Source: Chryseosolibacter sp964493505
GTDB taxonomy: Bacteria; Bacteroidota; Bacteroidia; Cytophagales; Cyclobacteriaceae
Length of the DNA stretch: 64,000 bases
Assembly: GCA_964493505.1 (NCBI GenBank)
Contig: CAZBNP010000002.1
Coordinates: 372,001-436,000 of the forward strand
Direction: 5' to 3'
Shown here piece by piece: positions 25,366-34,165 of this stretch (positions are counted from its first letter, which is position 1; each line of letters opens with the position of its first letter). Made by a program: the position numbers and the translations under genes. The notes under the pieces are model-generated. The model searched no databases. It was not told where the DNA came from and was given only the letters and a program-made list of their open reading frames with translations.

Positions 25366-25421
25366 TTTTCAGTAGAACACGCAATGTGTAAAACTGGTTT
25401 GGCTGCAAACAAAAAAGCGGG

Positions 25422-26018
25422 TTAAAATACGATCTTATGGCCTTCTAAAGCAAGTTTTCCCTCCTTCTCCATTTTTTTCACCGTCCGGATCACAGTTTCC
25501 ACCCGCAAACCGCTCATATCGGCTATCTGCTGGCGGGTATAGGGGATGAGAACTTTCGCATCATCGTCTGGCGGGCTATTCTTTTCCTTGTAGTATTTCA
25601 GGAGGCTATAGATCCGATGGTCCGGGTCGTGGCTGGAAATCTCGGTCAGAACCATGGATTTATACCGTAGCCGATGACAAAGAACCTGGCTTAGTTTCAG
25701 GTGAAGGTCGAAGTTCTCCTTCAGCATAAGAAAAAAATAGTCTTCCGAGAGCTTCCAGACCTTCGACGGCTCCATGGCCCTTGCGCTGCCGGGATAGGGA
25801 AATTTCGCGATCAGCGCAGGTTCACCGAAACTTTCGCCGGAACTGAATAGTCCCTGGATGAACTCCTGTCCATCGGGACTGACAATATACATCTTTACCG
25901 CCCCCTCATCAACCTGGTAGTAGTCCGTCGCCTTGTCGCCCTCATGGAAGAGCACCTGGTCTTTGCGGAGTGTGATTATGCGCGCGTGGTATTGCTCCAG
26001 AATCTTCGACGGAAACAC
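25422..26018 (-). CDS. CRP/FNR family transcriptional regulator
   Basis: A 198-residue regulator with a cyclic-nucleotide-binding-type sensor domain (residues about 10-120; EGDKATDYYQVDEGAVKMY, GESFGEPALI) and a CRP-type winged helix (YTRQQIADMSGLRVETVIRT). The recognition helix has V-E-T-x-x-R, the Glu and Arg that in FNR/DNR-type proteins read TGA half-sites. There is no N-terminal cysteine cluster as in E. coli FNR, so it is not a canonical oxygen-sensing [4Fe-4S] protein; it may resemble DNR/NNR-type or another ligand sensor. It is a candidate reader of the TGAY-N4-RTCA boxes. It lies 53 bp after nrdJ in the same direction. Confidence 0.85.
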   Translation of the reverse strand: MFPSKILEQYHARIITLRKDQVLFHEGDKATDYYQVDEGAVKMYIVSPDGQEFIQGLFSSGESFGEPALIAKFPYPGSARAMEPSKVWKLSEDYFFLMLKENFDLHLKLSQVLCHRLRYKSMVLTEISSHDPDHRIYSLLKYYKEKNSPPDDDAKVLIPYTRQQIADMSGLRVETVIRTVKKMEKEGKLALEGHKIVF

Positions 26019-26071
26019 GGTTCTGTTTTTCCCGAAAATTACGCGAAAAAAATCACTTTCCCGAGCGAACG

Positions 26072-27922
26072 CTACACAACGGCACAGGAGCCTCCCGCAC
26101 AGGCCGCTTCAGCCTGCAAATCAGTCGCATCATCCGGTTCGAATACCTGCGAAAGGTCTATCTCACTAAGCGTACCCGCCAGTCCGTCAAACACTTCCTG
26201 GGTGATCTCCTCAAACGGTGCCTGTTTGTAGTTCCCGTTGTCGAAGGGAAGAACACTCAACCCGTTGTAAGAAGCTTTGTTCTCCCACATCCACTCCCCT
26301 ACACGCTGCCAGTCTTCATCCCGAATACTTACGGTAGCCGATACATTGTTGGCATTGCAGCCGTTGCGGTATCCGTTTCTCACCCATTCTTCGTTGAACT
26401 TCCTGATACGCTCGAGCAAATCCATTACCGGCTCAGTACGGACAATCGATCCCTCGGGCGCCTTTTGGGGAATCCGGATAACAGCCTGCTTGCTGTTCAA
26501 CATATCTTCCTCGAGCAGTTCGGGATGGTTTTTCGACAAATACTCATACAACGCTTCGTTCTTGCCGATCCTGATCCGTCTCAGGTAAAAGTCGTTATGC
26601 CAGGCGTGAATACCGGACGAAGTTCCCAGCACAATGGAGGAAGTTCCGGAGGGCTTAATCGTAGTACAACGCGCCGCAAATTCAATACCGATCTTCGCCG
26701 ACACATCGAGATTTTCCTTTTTCACTACCTCGGCGGTTTCCTGCAAGTCGAGATCCAACACCCGTCCGCTTGCAATTCCCGTCATCCCGACACCGATCAA
26801 CGCTTCGTATTCCGTAGTCGTTTTCCATACTTCCCTGAGATAGTGAAAATTGGTAAAGCCGGCCTGCAGCGTGCCGAAGAAGGCGGCCGCCCGCGAACGC
26901 GCATTCAGGTCGTCCTGACCCTCGACGTCTGAAACATTCACTTCACAGAGATTGCAGAACTGAAAAGGCTTCAGTGCAATTTCACAGCAGGGGTTCGTAC
27001 CCCAATCGACGTTATTGGTAAAATAAAACCCCGGTTCTCCCGATCCCGAGATCTGAATCTTTTTCCAGAGGTCAGAGAATTCTTCGCGCGTTGTCGTATC
27101 CCGCGGCAACACTACCGAGTTGTTTGCTCGTCCGCGTTGTTCGTTGAGTTCCCACCAGTTTCCGAATTTGGACGTCAGCATCTCTTCATCCTCGTAGGAA
27201 AACAGCGATATCATTGCTGATCGCCTGATACCACCAGCCAGCACTGCGTTGGCGATGTGACACATCATATCGTGGCATTCGAGCGAGGTGAGTTTTTCCC
27301 CATTGCTCTTCCGGTCGAGTATTGCCGACAGGTGCGCAATACACAACTTCAACGGCTCGGGACCTGGCGCCTTGCCTCCCGCCGTGATCAGCCTGGCGCC
27401 TTTTGGCCGGATATCTGAAAAGTCAAAATCGGGAAGGTATTCGCTCTCTCCGAAATATCCTTTCAGCAGAACCTTCACGGCATCCGCCCAGCCTTCCAGG
27501 CTGTCGCCCACCAAAAAACGTCGCCTTTTCTCCGCCCGTTGGACAGGCGGCAACTCTTCAATGTGGTGCAGCTGAACCGAATAGCCTACCCCGGTTCCCC
27601 CCAGCAACAGAAACATCGTCTCGGAAAATGCGCGGATGTCGTCCACCGGCAGGTAAGCACAATTGTATATCCTGCTGTTGTTTCTTTCTATCGCCGGACC
27701 CGCAAACTGCATCGCCCGCATGGAGGGAAGTACCTTCTTATCCAGAACGAAGGTAAGGTTCCGATATATTTCTTCTTCCATGTGGGGATACCGCGTCACC
27801 AGCATGCGGGCATATCGCTCACATATCTCGGGCCACAGTTCTCTTCTCTGAAGTTCCGGTATATACCGGGCATATTTCATGTGAATAATGAGGTCACTTA
27901 ATATCCGCTGATTCAGCTGCAT
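26072..27922 (-). CDS. nrdJ: Adenosylcobalamin-dependent (class II) ribonucleotide reductase
   Basis: A 616-residue monomeric class II enzyme of the Lactobacillus RTPR type, which makes deoxyribonucleotides without oxygen. KYARYIPELQRRELW is the N-terminal family motif. GGTGVGYSVQLHHIE, NPCCEIALKPFQFCNLCEVN (active-site and disulfide cysteines) and the C-terminal CAGGSC redox pair (C-x4-C) are present, with YNCAYLPVDD holding the partner cysteine. It is shorter than the about 740-residue L. leichmannii enzyme. The frame is open upstream to 27967, but MQLNQRILSDLIIHMKYAR matches the usual start, so 27922 was chosen. Its product would support growth at low oxygen and requires B12. Confidence 0.92.
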   Translation of the reverse strand: MQLNQRILSDLIIHMKYARYIPELQRRELWPEICERYARMLVTRYPHMEEEIYRNLTFVLDKKVLPSMRAMQFAGPAIERNNSRIYNCAYLPVDDIRAFSETMFLLLGGTGVGYSVQLHHIEELPPVQRAEKRRRFLVGDSLEGWADAVKVLLKGYFGESEYLPDFDFSDIRPKGARLITAGGKAPGPEPLKLCIAHLSAILDRKSNGEKLTSLECHDMMCHIANAVLAGGIRRSAMISLFSYEDEEMLTSKFGNWWELNEQRGRANNSVVLPRDTTTREEFSDLWKKIQISGSGEPGFYFTNNVDWGTNPCCEIALKPFQFCNLCEVNVSDVEGQDDLNARSRAAAFFGTLQAGFTNFHYLREVWKTTTEYEALIGVGMTGIASGRVLDLDLQETAEVVKKENLDVSAKIGIEFAARCTTIKPSGTSSIVLGTSSGIHAWHNDFYLRRIRIGKNEALYEYLSKNHPELLEEDMLNSKQAVIRIPQKAPEGSIVRTEPVMDLLERIRKFNEEWVRNGYRNGCNANNVSATVSIRDEDWQRVGEWMWENKASYNGLSVLPFDNGNYKQAPFEEITQEVFDGLAGTLSEIDLSQVFEPDDATDLQAEAACAGGSCAVV

Positions 27923-27988
27923 AATAACGAGTTGGTTTCGATTGGATAACAATAAGATCGCATGCATGGTTCCTCATGCAGACCGGCT

Positions 27989-28019
27989 CCGGGCGTCTGG
28001 TGATTAGGCAAACGCCCGG
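27989..28019 (-). promoter_or_regulatory. Stem-loop between ric and nrdJ
   Basis: An 8-bp perfect stem CCGGGCGT / ACGCCCGG with a 15-nt loop, eight bases beyond the ric stop codon. No T-run follows on either strand, so termination is uncertain; it may act as a 3' end of the ric transcript. Confidence 0.4.
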
Positions 28020-28026
28020 CTCGGTA

Positions 28027-28734
28027 CTAGTTGGCGGAGGGCACCTTTTTGAAAAGAATATTATTTTCCAGGTGCACATGCGTCATCAGGTCATCATCAA
28101 AATCCTTCAGTTTCTGAAAGGTTACGCGGTATGTCGGGCAGGCGAACTCGGGAGTGGTATAGTTGTGCGAAAGATTTCGAATTGATTTCATCAGGTCCCC
28201 GGCGACGGTATGTTCGTGTTCCATCATGGCGATCGGAGCCTTGACGTTTTCGGCAAGCGGATGGTCGTCTCCACGTTGAGCGTCGAGTCGTTTCAGCGCG
28301 GGAAACAGCGCCATTTCCTCTTTATCCATGTGACTGAGCAACTCGTCGGCCAGGTCGAGAAAATCCTGCTGGATATTCAGCAGTTCAATATTGTCTTCTC
28401 CGTGCGCCGCGCACACTTTCTCCAGCAATGCTGTCAGTTCAGGGATCGCCATTCGCACATACGCATGGTGGTTTTGTACGATATAGTCGGCGAGAAGGGG
28501 CACACCCCACGACTCAATGCGGGCGGGAATGGATGATTGTTGCGTGGGGGCATTGAATATCTCGTATCTGATCTTTTCAGGATTGAGGCCTACCCGGATA
28601 CAGGCTTCGTCGAGACTTCGATCACCGCCACAACAAAAATCAATATGGTACTTGTTGAAGACGGAAAGGGCAGCCGGATGCGATACAGCAAGCTCCGCTA
28701 CGGTAGCGTTACTGTGGTCAAGTGTATTCTGCAT
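28027..28734 (-). CDS. ric: Iron-sulfur cluster repair di-iron protein (Ric/ScdA/YtfE)
   Basis: A 235-residue cytoplasmic protein that repairs [Fe-S] clusters damaged by NO or oxidants. The N-terminal ScdA_N domain holds FNKYHIDFCCGGDRSLDEAC. The hemerythrin-like domain follows with the di-iron ligands in VQNHHAYVRMA, SHMDKEEMALFP, EHEHTVAGDLM and THVHLENNILF. Length is normal. It diverges from ccoNO and has its own FNR-type box with a perfect -7 element. Confidence 0.95.
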   Translation of the reverse strand: MQNTLDHSNATVAELAVSHPAALSVFNKYHIDFCCGGDRSLDEACIRVGLNPEKIRYEIFNAPTQQSSIPARIESWGVPLLADYIVQNHHAYVRMAIPELTALLEKVCAAHGEDNIELLNIQQDFLDLADELLSHMDKEEMALFPALKRLDAQRGDDHPLAENVKAPIAMMEHEHTVAGDLMKSIRNLSHNYTTPEFACPTYRVTFQKLKDFDDDLMTHVHLENNILFKKVPSAN

Positions 28735-28757
28735 ATCTAAAGATTTTTAGTTCACGT

Positions 28758-28800
28758 CAAAGTTATCCGCGCGGTCAGCCTTTGCTTATGATCCTGGTCA
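28758..28800 (-). promoter_or_regulatory. FNR-type promoter of ric
   Basis: Box TGATCCTGGTCA (28789-28800) followed on the minus strand after exactly 23 bp by TAACTTTG (28758-28765), a perfect TAnnTTTG. The predicted transcription start is about 28753, giving a 19-nt leader. Confidence 0.7.
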
Positions 28801-28852
28801 TACCTCTCCGAAATATTGATTGGTGCCGATCCGGAAATCTTGACTGAGAGTA

Positions 28853-28917
28853 TGACAAAAATCAGTTTCTTCCCTAACCACAGTCATATACGCGATGTAG
28901 CGCTCGCTCTACTTTTA
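28853..28917 (+). promoter_or_regulatory. FNR-type tandem boxes and -7 element of the cco operon
   Basis: A strict box TGACAAAAATCA (28853-28864) is followed 22 bp later by a degenerate copy TAACCACAGTCA (28875-28886), then after 23 bp by TACTTTTA (28910-28917), one base from TAnnTTTG. This repeats the strict-distal, weak-proximal arrangement of ccoI. The predicted start of transcription is about 28922, leaving a leader of roughly 33 nt. Confidence 0.65.
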
Positions 28918-28954
28918 TCCCGAAAACTAAGCAGGTAAACCCCTACTCGCACTT

Positions 28955-31093
28955 ATGGAATTAGAGAAATTCAGTTACGACAACAAGATCGTCAAAGCGT
29001 TCATGATCGCCACCGTGGTTTTCGGACTGGTGGGCATGTTGGTTGGGCTCACGGCAGCCACGCAACTCGTCTACCCGATCTTCAACTTTGACTCACAGTA
29101 CACAACATTCGGTCGGATTCGTCCGCTACACACGAATGCGGTGATTTTCGCGTTTGTCGGCAATGCGATATTCGCAGGGGTCTATTATTCGATGCAGCGT
29201 TTGCTGAAAACCCGGATGTACAGCGACTTGCTGGGTTGGATACACTTCTGGGGGTGGCAGCTGATTATTGTGGCTGCCGTTATCACGCTGCCGCTGGGAA
29301 TGAGCACCTCCAAGGAATACGCCGAACTGGAGTGGCCAATAGATATCGCTATCACCATTATCTGGGTGGTATTCGGCTGGAACATGATCGCAACGATCGT
29401 CAAACGCCGTGAAAGGCACATGTATGTGGCGATCTGGTTCTATATCGCAACCTTTGTAACGGTCGCCGTACTTCACGTGGTCAATTCATTCGCCGTCCCC
29501 GTGACCTTCCTGAAGAGCTACTCCTGGTACGCCGGCGTACAGGATGCACTGGTTCAATGGTGGTACGGCCACAATGCGGTGGCGTTCTTCCTCACCACAC
29601 CCTTCCTCGGATTGATGTATTACTTCCTTCCGAAAGCGGCAAACCGACCGGTCTACTCGTACAGGCTTTCCATTATTCACTTCTGGTCGCTGATATTCAT
29701 CTATATCTGGGCTGGTCCTCACCACTTGCTCTATACATCGCTCCCCGACTGGGCGCAATCTCTCGGGGTAGTATTTTCAATAATGCTTATCGCGCCTTCC
29801 TGGGGAGGTGTGCTCAACGGCCTGATGACCCTGCGGGGCGCCTGGGATCGCGTGCGGGAAGATCCGGTCCTCAAATTTATGGTCGTGGCAATAACCGCCT
29901 ACGGTATGGCTACACTCGAAGGACCACTGCTCTCGTTGAAAAACGTGAACGCCATTGCCCACTTTACCGACTGGATCATTGCACACGTTCACGTCGGTGG
30001 ACTCGGATGGAACGGCTTCCTGATATTTGCGATGCTCTACTGGGCCGTACCGAGAATGTGGAAAACCACGCTCTATTCCACGTCGCTGGCAAATACCCAC
30101 TTCTGGCTGGGAACACTGGGAATCATTTTCTACGCCCTTCCGATGTATGTGTCCGGCGTCGTGCAAAGCCTTATGTGGAAGGAATTCAGCGCTGATGGGT
30201 TCCTGGTTTACAAAAACTTCCTGGAGACAACGGTACAGATACTGCCCTTGTATGCGCTGCGCGCCATTGGCGGAGCGCTTTATCTGACGGGGGCGATCAT
30301 TATGACCTACAACCTGATCAAAACCGCATACTCAGGGACTTTTGTCGCCAATGAAGAAGCGGAAGCGGCGCCCCTGGCGAAGGTCTATAACCCCTCACGG
30401 GTAGCGGGATGGCACCACAGAGTCCTCGAACACAAGCCTATACTCTTTACGGTTCTCTCGCTGGTAGCTATCCTCATCGGCGGTATCGTTGAAATGGTGC
30501 CCGCGTTCCTGATAAAATCAAACGTACCCACCATCACCAGTGTGACACCGTATACACCGCTTGAATTGCACGGACGCGATATCTACATCCGCGAGGGATG
30601 TGTCGGCTGTCACACACAGATGATTCGCCCGTTCCGCTCCGAAACCGAGCGATATGGAGAGTATTCAAAAGCCGGAGAGTTTGTCTACGACCACCCGTTC
30701 CTATGGGGATCCAAGCGTACCGGTCCTGACCTCCATCGTATTGGGGAAAAGTATTCAAACAGTTGGCATTACAATCACATGCTCGCGCCCGACGCTGTAT
30801 CGACAGGGTCGATCATGCCCGCGTACCCCTGGCTTTTTGAACAGGTTGTTGATAAGGGTACGACCAAAGCCAAAATCAATGCGCTGCGCAGGATCGGTGT
30901 CCCTTACGAAGAGGGATATGAAGAACGGGCCAACGACGACTTCGACAAACAGGCTGGCGAGGTCGCCCGGAGCCTGAAAGCCGATGGCATAGAAGTAGCG
31001 CCGGAAACCGAAATCATTGCGCTGATCGCATATCTGCAACGCCTCGGTGTAGATATCAAAGGTGAAGGAACCGCGACCAGTAGAAATCAATAA
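28955..31093 (+). CDS. ccoNO: Cytochrome cbb3 oxidase, fused subunits I and II (CcoN-CcoO)
   Basis: A 712-residue fusion of the catalytic haem-copper subunit and the membrane-anchored monohaem cytochrome c subunit. Residues about 1-470 are CcoN with twelve helices: RPLHTNAVIFAFVGNAIF (low-spin haem His), WWYGHNAVAFFL and WAGPHHLLYT (CuB His), and IAHVHVGGLGWNG (haem b ligands). Residues about 500-712 are CcoO: an anchor helix, REGCVGCHTQMIRPF (haem c), SKRTGPDLHRIG and the Met ligand in GSIMPAYPW. Such fusions are usual in Bacteroidota. It starts the operon ccoNO-Q-P-G-H-SafE and is preceded by FNR-type boxes, as expected for a high-affinity oxidase. Confidence 0.96.
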   Translation: MELEKFSYDNKIVKAFMIATVVFGLVGMLVGLTAATQLVYPIFNFDSQYTTFGRIRPLHTNAVIFAFVGNAIFAGVYYSMQRLLKTRMYSDLLGWIHFWGWQLIIVAAVITLPLGMSTSKEYAELEWPIDIAITIIWVVFGWNMIATIVKRRERHMYVAIWFYIATFVTVAVLHVVNSFAVPVTFLKSYSWYAGVQDALVQWWYGHNAVAFFLTTPFLGLMYYFLPKAANRPVYSYRLSIIHFWSLIFIYIWAGPHHLLYTSLPDWAQSLGVVFSIMLIAPSWGGVLNGLMTLRGAWDRVREDPVLKFMVVAITAYGMATLEGPLLSLKNVNAIAHFTDWIIAHVHVGGLGWNGFLIFAMLYWAVPRMWKTTLYSTSLANTHFWLGTLGIIFYALPMYVSGVVQSLMWKEFSADGFLVYKNFLETTVQILPLYALRAIGGALYLTGAIIMTYNLIKTAYSGTFVANEEAEAAPLAKVYNPSRVAGWHHRVLEHKPILFTVLSLVAILIGGIVEMVPAFLIKSNVPTITSVTPYTPLELHGRDIYIREGCVGCHTQMIRPFRSETERYGEYSKAGEFVYDHPFLWGSKRTGPDLHRIGEKYSNSWHYNHMLAPDAVSTGSIMPAYPWLFEQVVDKGTTKAKINALRRIGVPYEEGYEERANDDFDKQAGEVARSLKADGIEVAPETEIIALIAYLQRLGVDIKGEGTATSRNQ

Positions 31094-31103
31094 AACGCCA
31101 GTT

Positions 31104-31310
31104 ATGTATAAGAACGTGCTTCAAACAATTGATAACATCGCCATCTGGCCGGTGATATCGTTCGTGATCTTTTTCGTGTTCTTCCTGTGCTTGTTGTGGT
31201 GGGTGTTCTCGACAGACAAAGTCTTTATCGAGAAAATGAAAGGCATGCCGCTGGACCCGGATATCACTGACGAGCGAGTATCTGCGAACGAAAAAAGAAC
31301 GTCCCTATGA
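31104..31310 (+). CDS. ccoQ: Small cbb3 oxidase subunit CcoQ
   Basis: A 68-residue single-helix membrane protein lying between ccoNO and ccoP. The helix spans about residues 14-34 (PVISFVIFFVFFLCLLWWVF) and is followed by a charged tail. The size, position and helix-plus-polar-tail layout fit CcoQ, which stabilises CcoP in the complex. ATG 31104 was chosen because an upstream Met lies inside the ccoNO end. It overlaps ccoP by 4 bp. Confidence 0.8.
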   Translation: MYKNVLQTIDNIAIWPVISFVIFFVFFLCLLWWVFSTDKVFIEKMKGMPLDPDITDERVSANEKRTSL

Positions 31311-32227
31311 AAAAAGTACTATCGACCATTGTCGCTGCCACCGCTTCAATTCCTGCGGTTATGGCGCAGTCCGCGGAATCGACGTCGGCCACAATCGCGA
31401 ACGACCCGGCGCTACCGATCTATATCGCAGGCATAGCCATGCTCTTGCTGCTCATACTGGTGGGCATCGTCACGATCTACACTATTCGTGTACTCGACGT
31501 GCTGACAGAGCGTGCAAACGCGGAAAGCGCTGAGAGGAAAGGCGTCGCGTATGTTCCGCCCCTGCCCTGGTGGCAACGGTTCCTGGAAAAGGTCAATCCG
31601 AGTGTACCGGTTGAACAGGAAGACGACATTGCGCTCGACCACAGCTACGACGGAATCCGGGAACTCGATAATCACCTGCCACCCTGGTGGACCTGGCTTT
31701 TCAACGGCTCGATCGCTTTCGCCGTCGTGTACATGATTGCCTATCACGTTACCGAATCCTTTCCCCTTTCCCAGGACGAGTACAAACGGGAACTCGCCCT
31801 CGCAGACGAAGCGATCAGAAAGCACCTCGCTTCACAACCGCAGGCGGTATTCGACGAAAACACACTGGTGTACACCGCCGATGCGGCCGCTATCGAAAAC
31901 GGGAAATCGGTATATATAAATAACGCCTGCGGCGGGTGCCACCGCGATGACGGTGGCGGAAATACCATCGGGCCCAACCTGGCAGACGAGTATTGGCTGC
32001 ACGGTGGCGATATAAAGGATATCTTTAATACTATCAAGAACGGAGTGGTCGAGAAAGGCATGCCTGCCTGGGGGAAGGCCATGAGCGCCCAGGATGTCAA
32101 AGATGTAACATTCTATGTCATGAGTCTGCAGGGTACCCATCCGCCGGATGCCAAAGCCCCGCAGGGGGAAATATTCCAGCCTGCGGAAGTGGCAAGCGAC
32201 ACATTGAAGACACAAGCGGGATTATAA
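31307..32227 (+). CDS. ccoP: cbb3 oxidase subunit CcoP with a single haem c site
   Basis: A 306-residue subunit. A signal-peptide-like N-terminus (ending VMAQ) is followed by one membrane helix at about residues 37-60, the conserved YDGIRELDNHLPPWWTWLF and a second helix, which together are the CcoP N-terminal module. Only one haem motif is present, CGGCH, with GNTIGPNLADEYW and the Met ligand in EKGMPAWG. Proteobacterial CcoP has two haems; Bacteroidota often have one, as here. It passes electrons from periplasmic cytochromes to CcoO. Confidence 0.93.
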   Translation: MKKVLSTIVAATASIPAVMAQSAESTSATIANDPALPIYIAGIAMLLLLILVGIVTIYTIRVLDVLTERANAESAERKGVAYVPPLPWWQRFLEKVNPSVPVEQEDDIALDHSYDGIRELDNHLPPWWTWLFNGSIAFAVVYMIAYHVTESFPLSQDEYKRELALADEAIRKHLASQPQAVFDENTLVYTADAAAIENGKSVYINNACGGCHRDDGGGNTIGPNLADEYWLHGGDIKDIFNTIKNGVVEKGMPAWGKAMSAQDVKDVTFYVMSLQGTHPPDAKAPQGEIFQPAEVASDTLKTQAGL

Positions 32228-32234
32228 CGGTATC

Positions 32235-33704
32235 ATGGGAGAGAATGGAAAGTTAAACATACTCAAAAGCCGGACGGGGCTAAGCGCGCAACCCGGCGAA
32301 GAATTCAGGGAGACAATCGCTACTGTCGACGAAGAGGGGAAGCGCATCTGGGTTTACCCCAAAAAACCATCGGGAAACTACCACAATGCCCGCATTGTCG
32401 TAACAACGCTCCTGCTCGGGATGCTCTTCGCTGGCCCGTTCATAAAAATCGGAGGACAGCCTCTGTTGCTCCTCAATGTTTTTGAACGCAGGTTTGTCGT
32501 GTTCGGCCAGGCCTTCTGGCCGCAGGATTTTGTTCTCCTCGCGATAACACTGATCGCACTTTTTGTCTTCATCATTCTCTTCACCGTTGTATTCGGCCGT
32601 ATCTGGTGCGGCTGGATGTGTCCGCAGACTCTCTTCATGGAGATGGTCTTCAGAAAAATCGAATACCTGATCGAAGGAGACATGGCTGCGCAACGCCGGC
32701 TCGCAAACGCTCCCTGGACTTTTGACAAGATCTGGAAGAAAACCACAAAACACGTAGTCTTTATCGTCATCGCGATACTCATTGCTCATACGCTGATGGC
32801 ATACCTCGTTGGCGTAGAGGAGACACTGGTCGTAATCAGCGGATCTCCCCTGGAACACATGGCCGGATTTTCGGGACTCATTGGATTTACCGGTGTATTC
32901 TATTGGCTGTTCGCATTCTTCCGCGAACAGGCATGTATCGCTGTGTGCCCTTACGGCCGGCTGCAGGGTGTACTGCTCGGACGCGATTCAATCGTCGTGG
33001 CATACGACTGGCTGCGCGGCGAACCACGCGGTCACCTGAAAAAGAAACCAGCGGAAGTCACGGTCGAAAATGGTGACTGCATCGACTGCTTTCTCTGTGT
33101 ACAGGTCTGCCCTACCGGAATCGATATACGAAACGGAACACAACTCGAATGCGTGAATTGTACAGCCTGCATCGACGCATGCGACGATGTGATGATCAAA
33201 ATCGGAAAACCAAAAGGACTCATCCGTTTTGCATCTTACAATTCAATCAGCAATGGGATACTCAAACTATGGAACGGTCGCGTGATGGGGTATTCCCTGG
33301 TGCTGATACTCCTCGTCGGCATACTTGGATTTTCGCTGGCAACACGATCGGATGTCGAAACCACCTTCCTCAAGGTACCCGGAACACTGTACCAGCGCGA
33401 CGGTAATCTCATCACCAACCTCTACAACGCCGAGTTCGTCAACAAGACATTTGAAGACCTCAGCATAGAATTAAAGATAGAATCGCCTGACTATGCTCAA
33501 CTCCACAAAGTTGATGGAAAGGCGGTGGTAGTGCCCGAAGGAGAAATGATTAAAGCGGTCTACTTCATCAAGATCCCCGGGGAAAATGTCACAAATGCCC
33601 GCACGGTTGTGCGTGTTGGTGTGTATCACGATGGCGAAAAAATTGAAACACTGAAGGTGAAGTTTATCGGACCGGTAACGAAACCTTCGGATGCCAGACG
33701 ATAG
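32235..33704 (+). CDS. ccoG: cbb3 oxidase assembly ferredoxin-like protein CcoG
   Basis: A 489-residue membrane protein of the FixG/RdxA family, thought to reduce copper for oxidase assembly. Five helices surround two [4Fe-4S] motifs: CIDCFLCVQVCPTGID and CVNCTACIDACDDVM. WCGWMCPQT and QACIAVCPYGRLQGVLLG are conserved family segments. The C-terminal 110 residues form the Ig-like FixG_C domain. The gene starts 7 bp after ccoP. Confidence 0.95.
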   Translation: MGENGKLNILKSRTGLSAQPGEEFRETIATVDEEGKRIWVYPKKPSGNYHNARIVVTTLLLGMLFAGPFIKIGGQPLLLLNVFERRFVVFGQAFWPQDFVLLAITLIALFVFIILFTVVFGRIWCGWMCPQTLFMEMVFRKIEYLIEGDMAAQRRLANAPWTFDKIWKKTTKHVVFIVIAILIAHTLMAYLVGVEETLVVISGSPLEHMAGFSGLIGFTGVFYWLFAFFREQACIAVCPYGRLQGVLLGRDSIVVAYDWLRGEPRGHLKKKPAEVTVENGDCIDCFLCVQVCPTGIDIRNGTQLECVNCTACIDACDDVMIKIGKPKGLIRFASYNSISNGILKLWNGRVMGYSLVLILLVGILGFSLATRSDVETTFLKVPGTLYQRDGNLITNLYNAEFVNKTFEDLSIELKIESPDYAQLHKVDGKAVVVPEGEMIKAVYFIKIPGENVTNARTVVRVGVYHDGEKIETLKVKFIGPVTKPSDARR

Positions 33705-33735
33705 AGCTGGAACATACGTAGATAAAAAAAAGAAA

Positions 33736-34164
33736 ATGAACTGGGGAAGATCGATCATACTCGCGTTTGTGCTCTTCATCGCATTCATCGCAACATTGGT
33801 TACCGTATGTGTCCGCCAGGACATCAACCTGGTAACGAAAGACTATTACCGCGAAGAACTGCAATATCAGAAGCAAATCGACCGCCTCACGCACACCGCC
33901 GCGCTGAAATCAAAACCAACGATCGAACTTGAGCAGGGATTGCTGAAAATAAACTATACCGACTTCCCTCTTGTTCAGGAAGGTGCGCTGGAATTGTTCC
34001 GGCCCTCGGATCCTTCGCATGACAAAGTCTTTTCACTAACGCGTAGCGAAACAGATGTGCAATACTTTTCCACTGAAGGGATGCAGAAGGGAATGTACCG
34101 GGCGCGGATGAAATGGACCATGGACGGCGAGGAGTTTTACATAGAACAAGCAATCACCCTGTGA
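33736..34164 (+). CDS. ccoH: FixH/CcoH family cbb3 assembly protein
   Basis: A 142-residue protein with one N-terminal membrane helix (MNWGRSIILAFVLFIAFIAT within residues 1-25). LVTKDYYREELQYQKQID is the typical FixH stretch just outside the membrane, followed by a small beta-domain ending in a GMYRARMKWTMDGEEFYIEQ strand. ATG 33736 was chosen over a Met 15 codons upstream because it starts the helix. It lies 31 bp after ccoG. Confidence 0.85.
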   Translation: MNWGRSIILAFVLFIAFIATLVTVCVRQDINLVTKDYYREELQYQKQIDRLTHTAALKSKPTIELEQGLLKINYTDFPLVQEGALELFRPSDPSHDKVFSLTRSETDVQYFSTEGMQKGMYRARMKWTMDGEEFYIEQAITL

Positions 34165-34165
34165 C

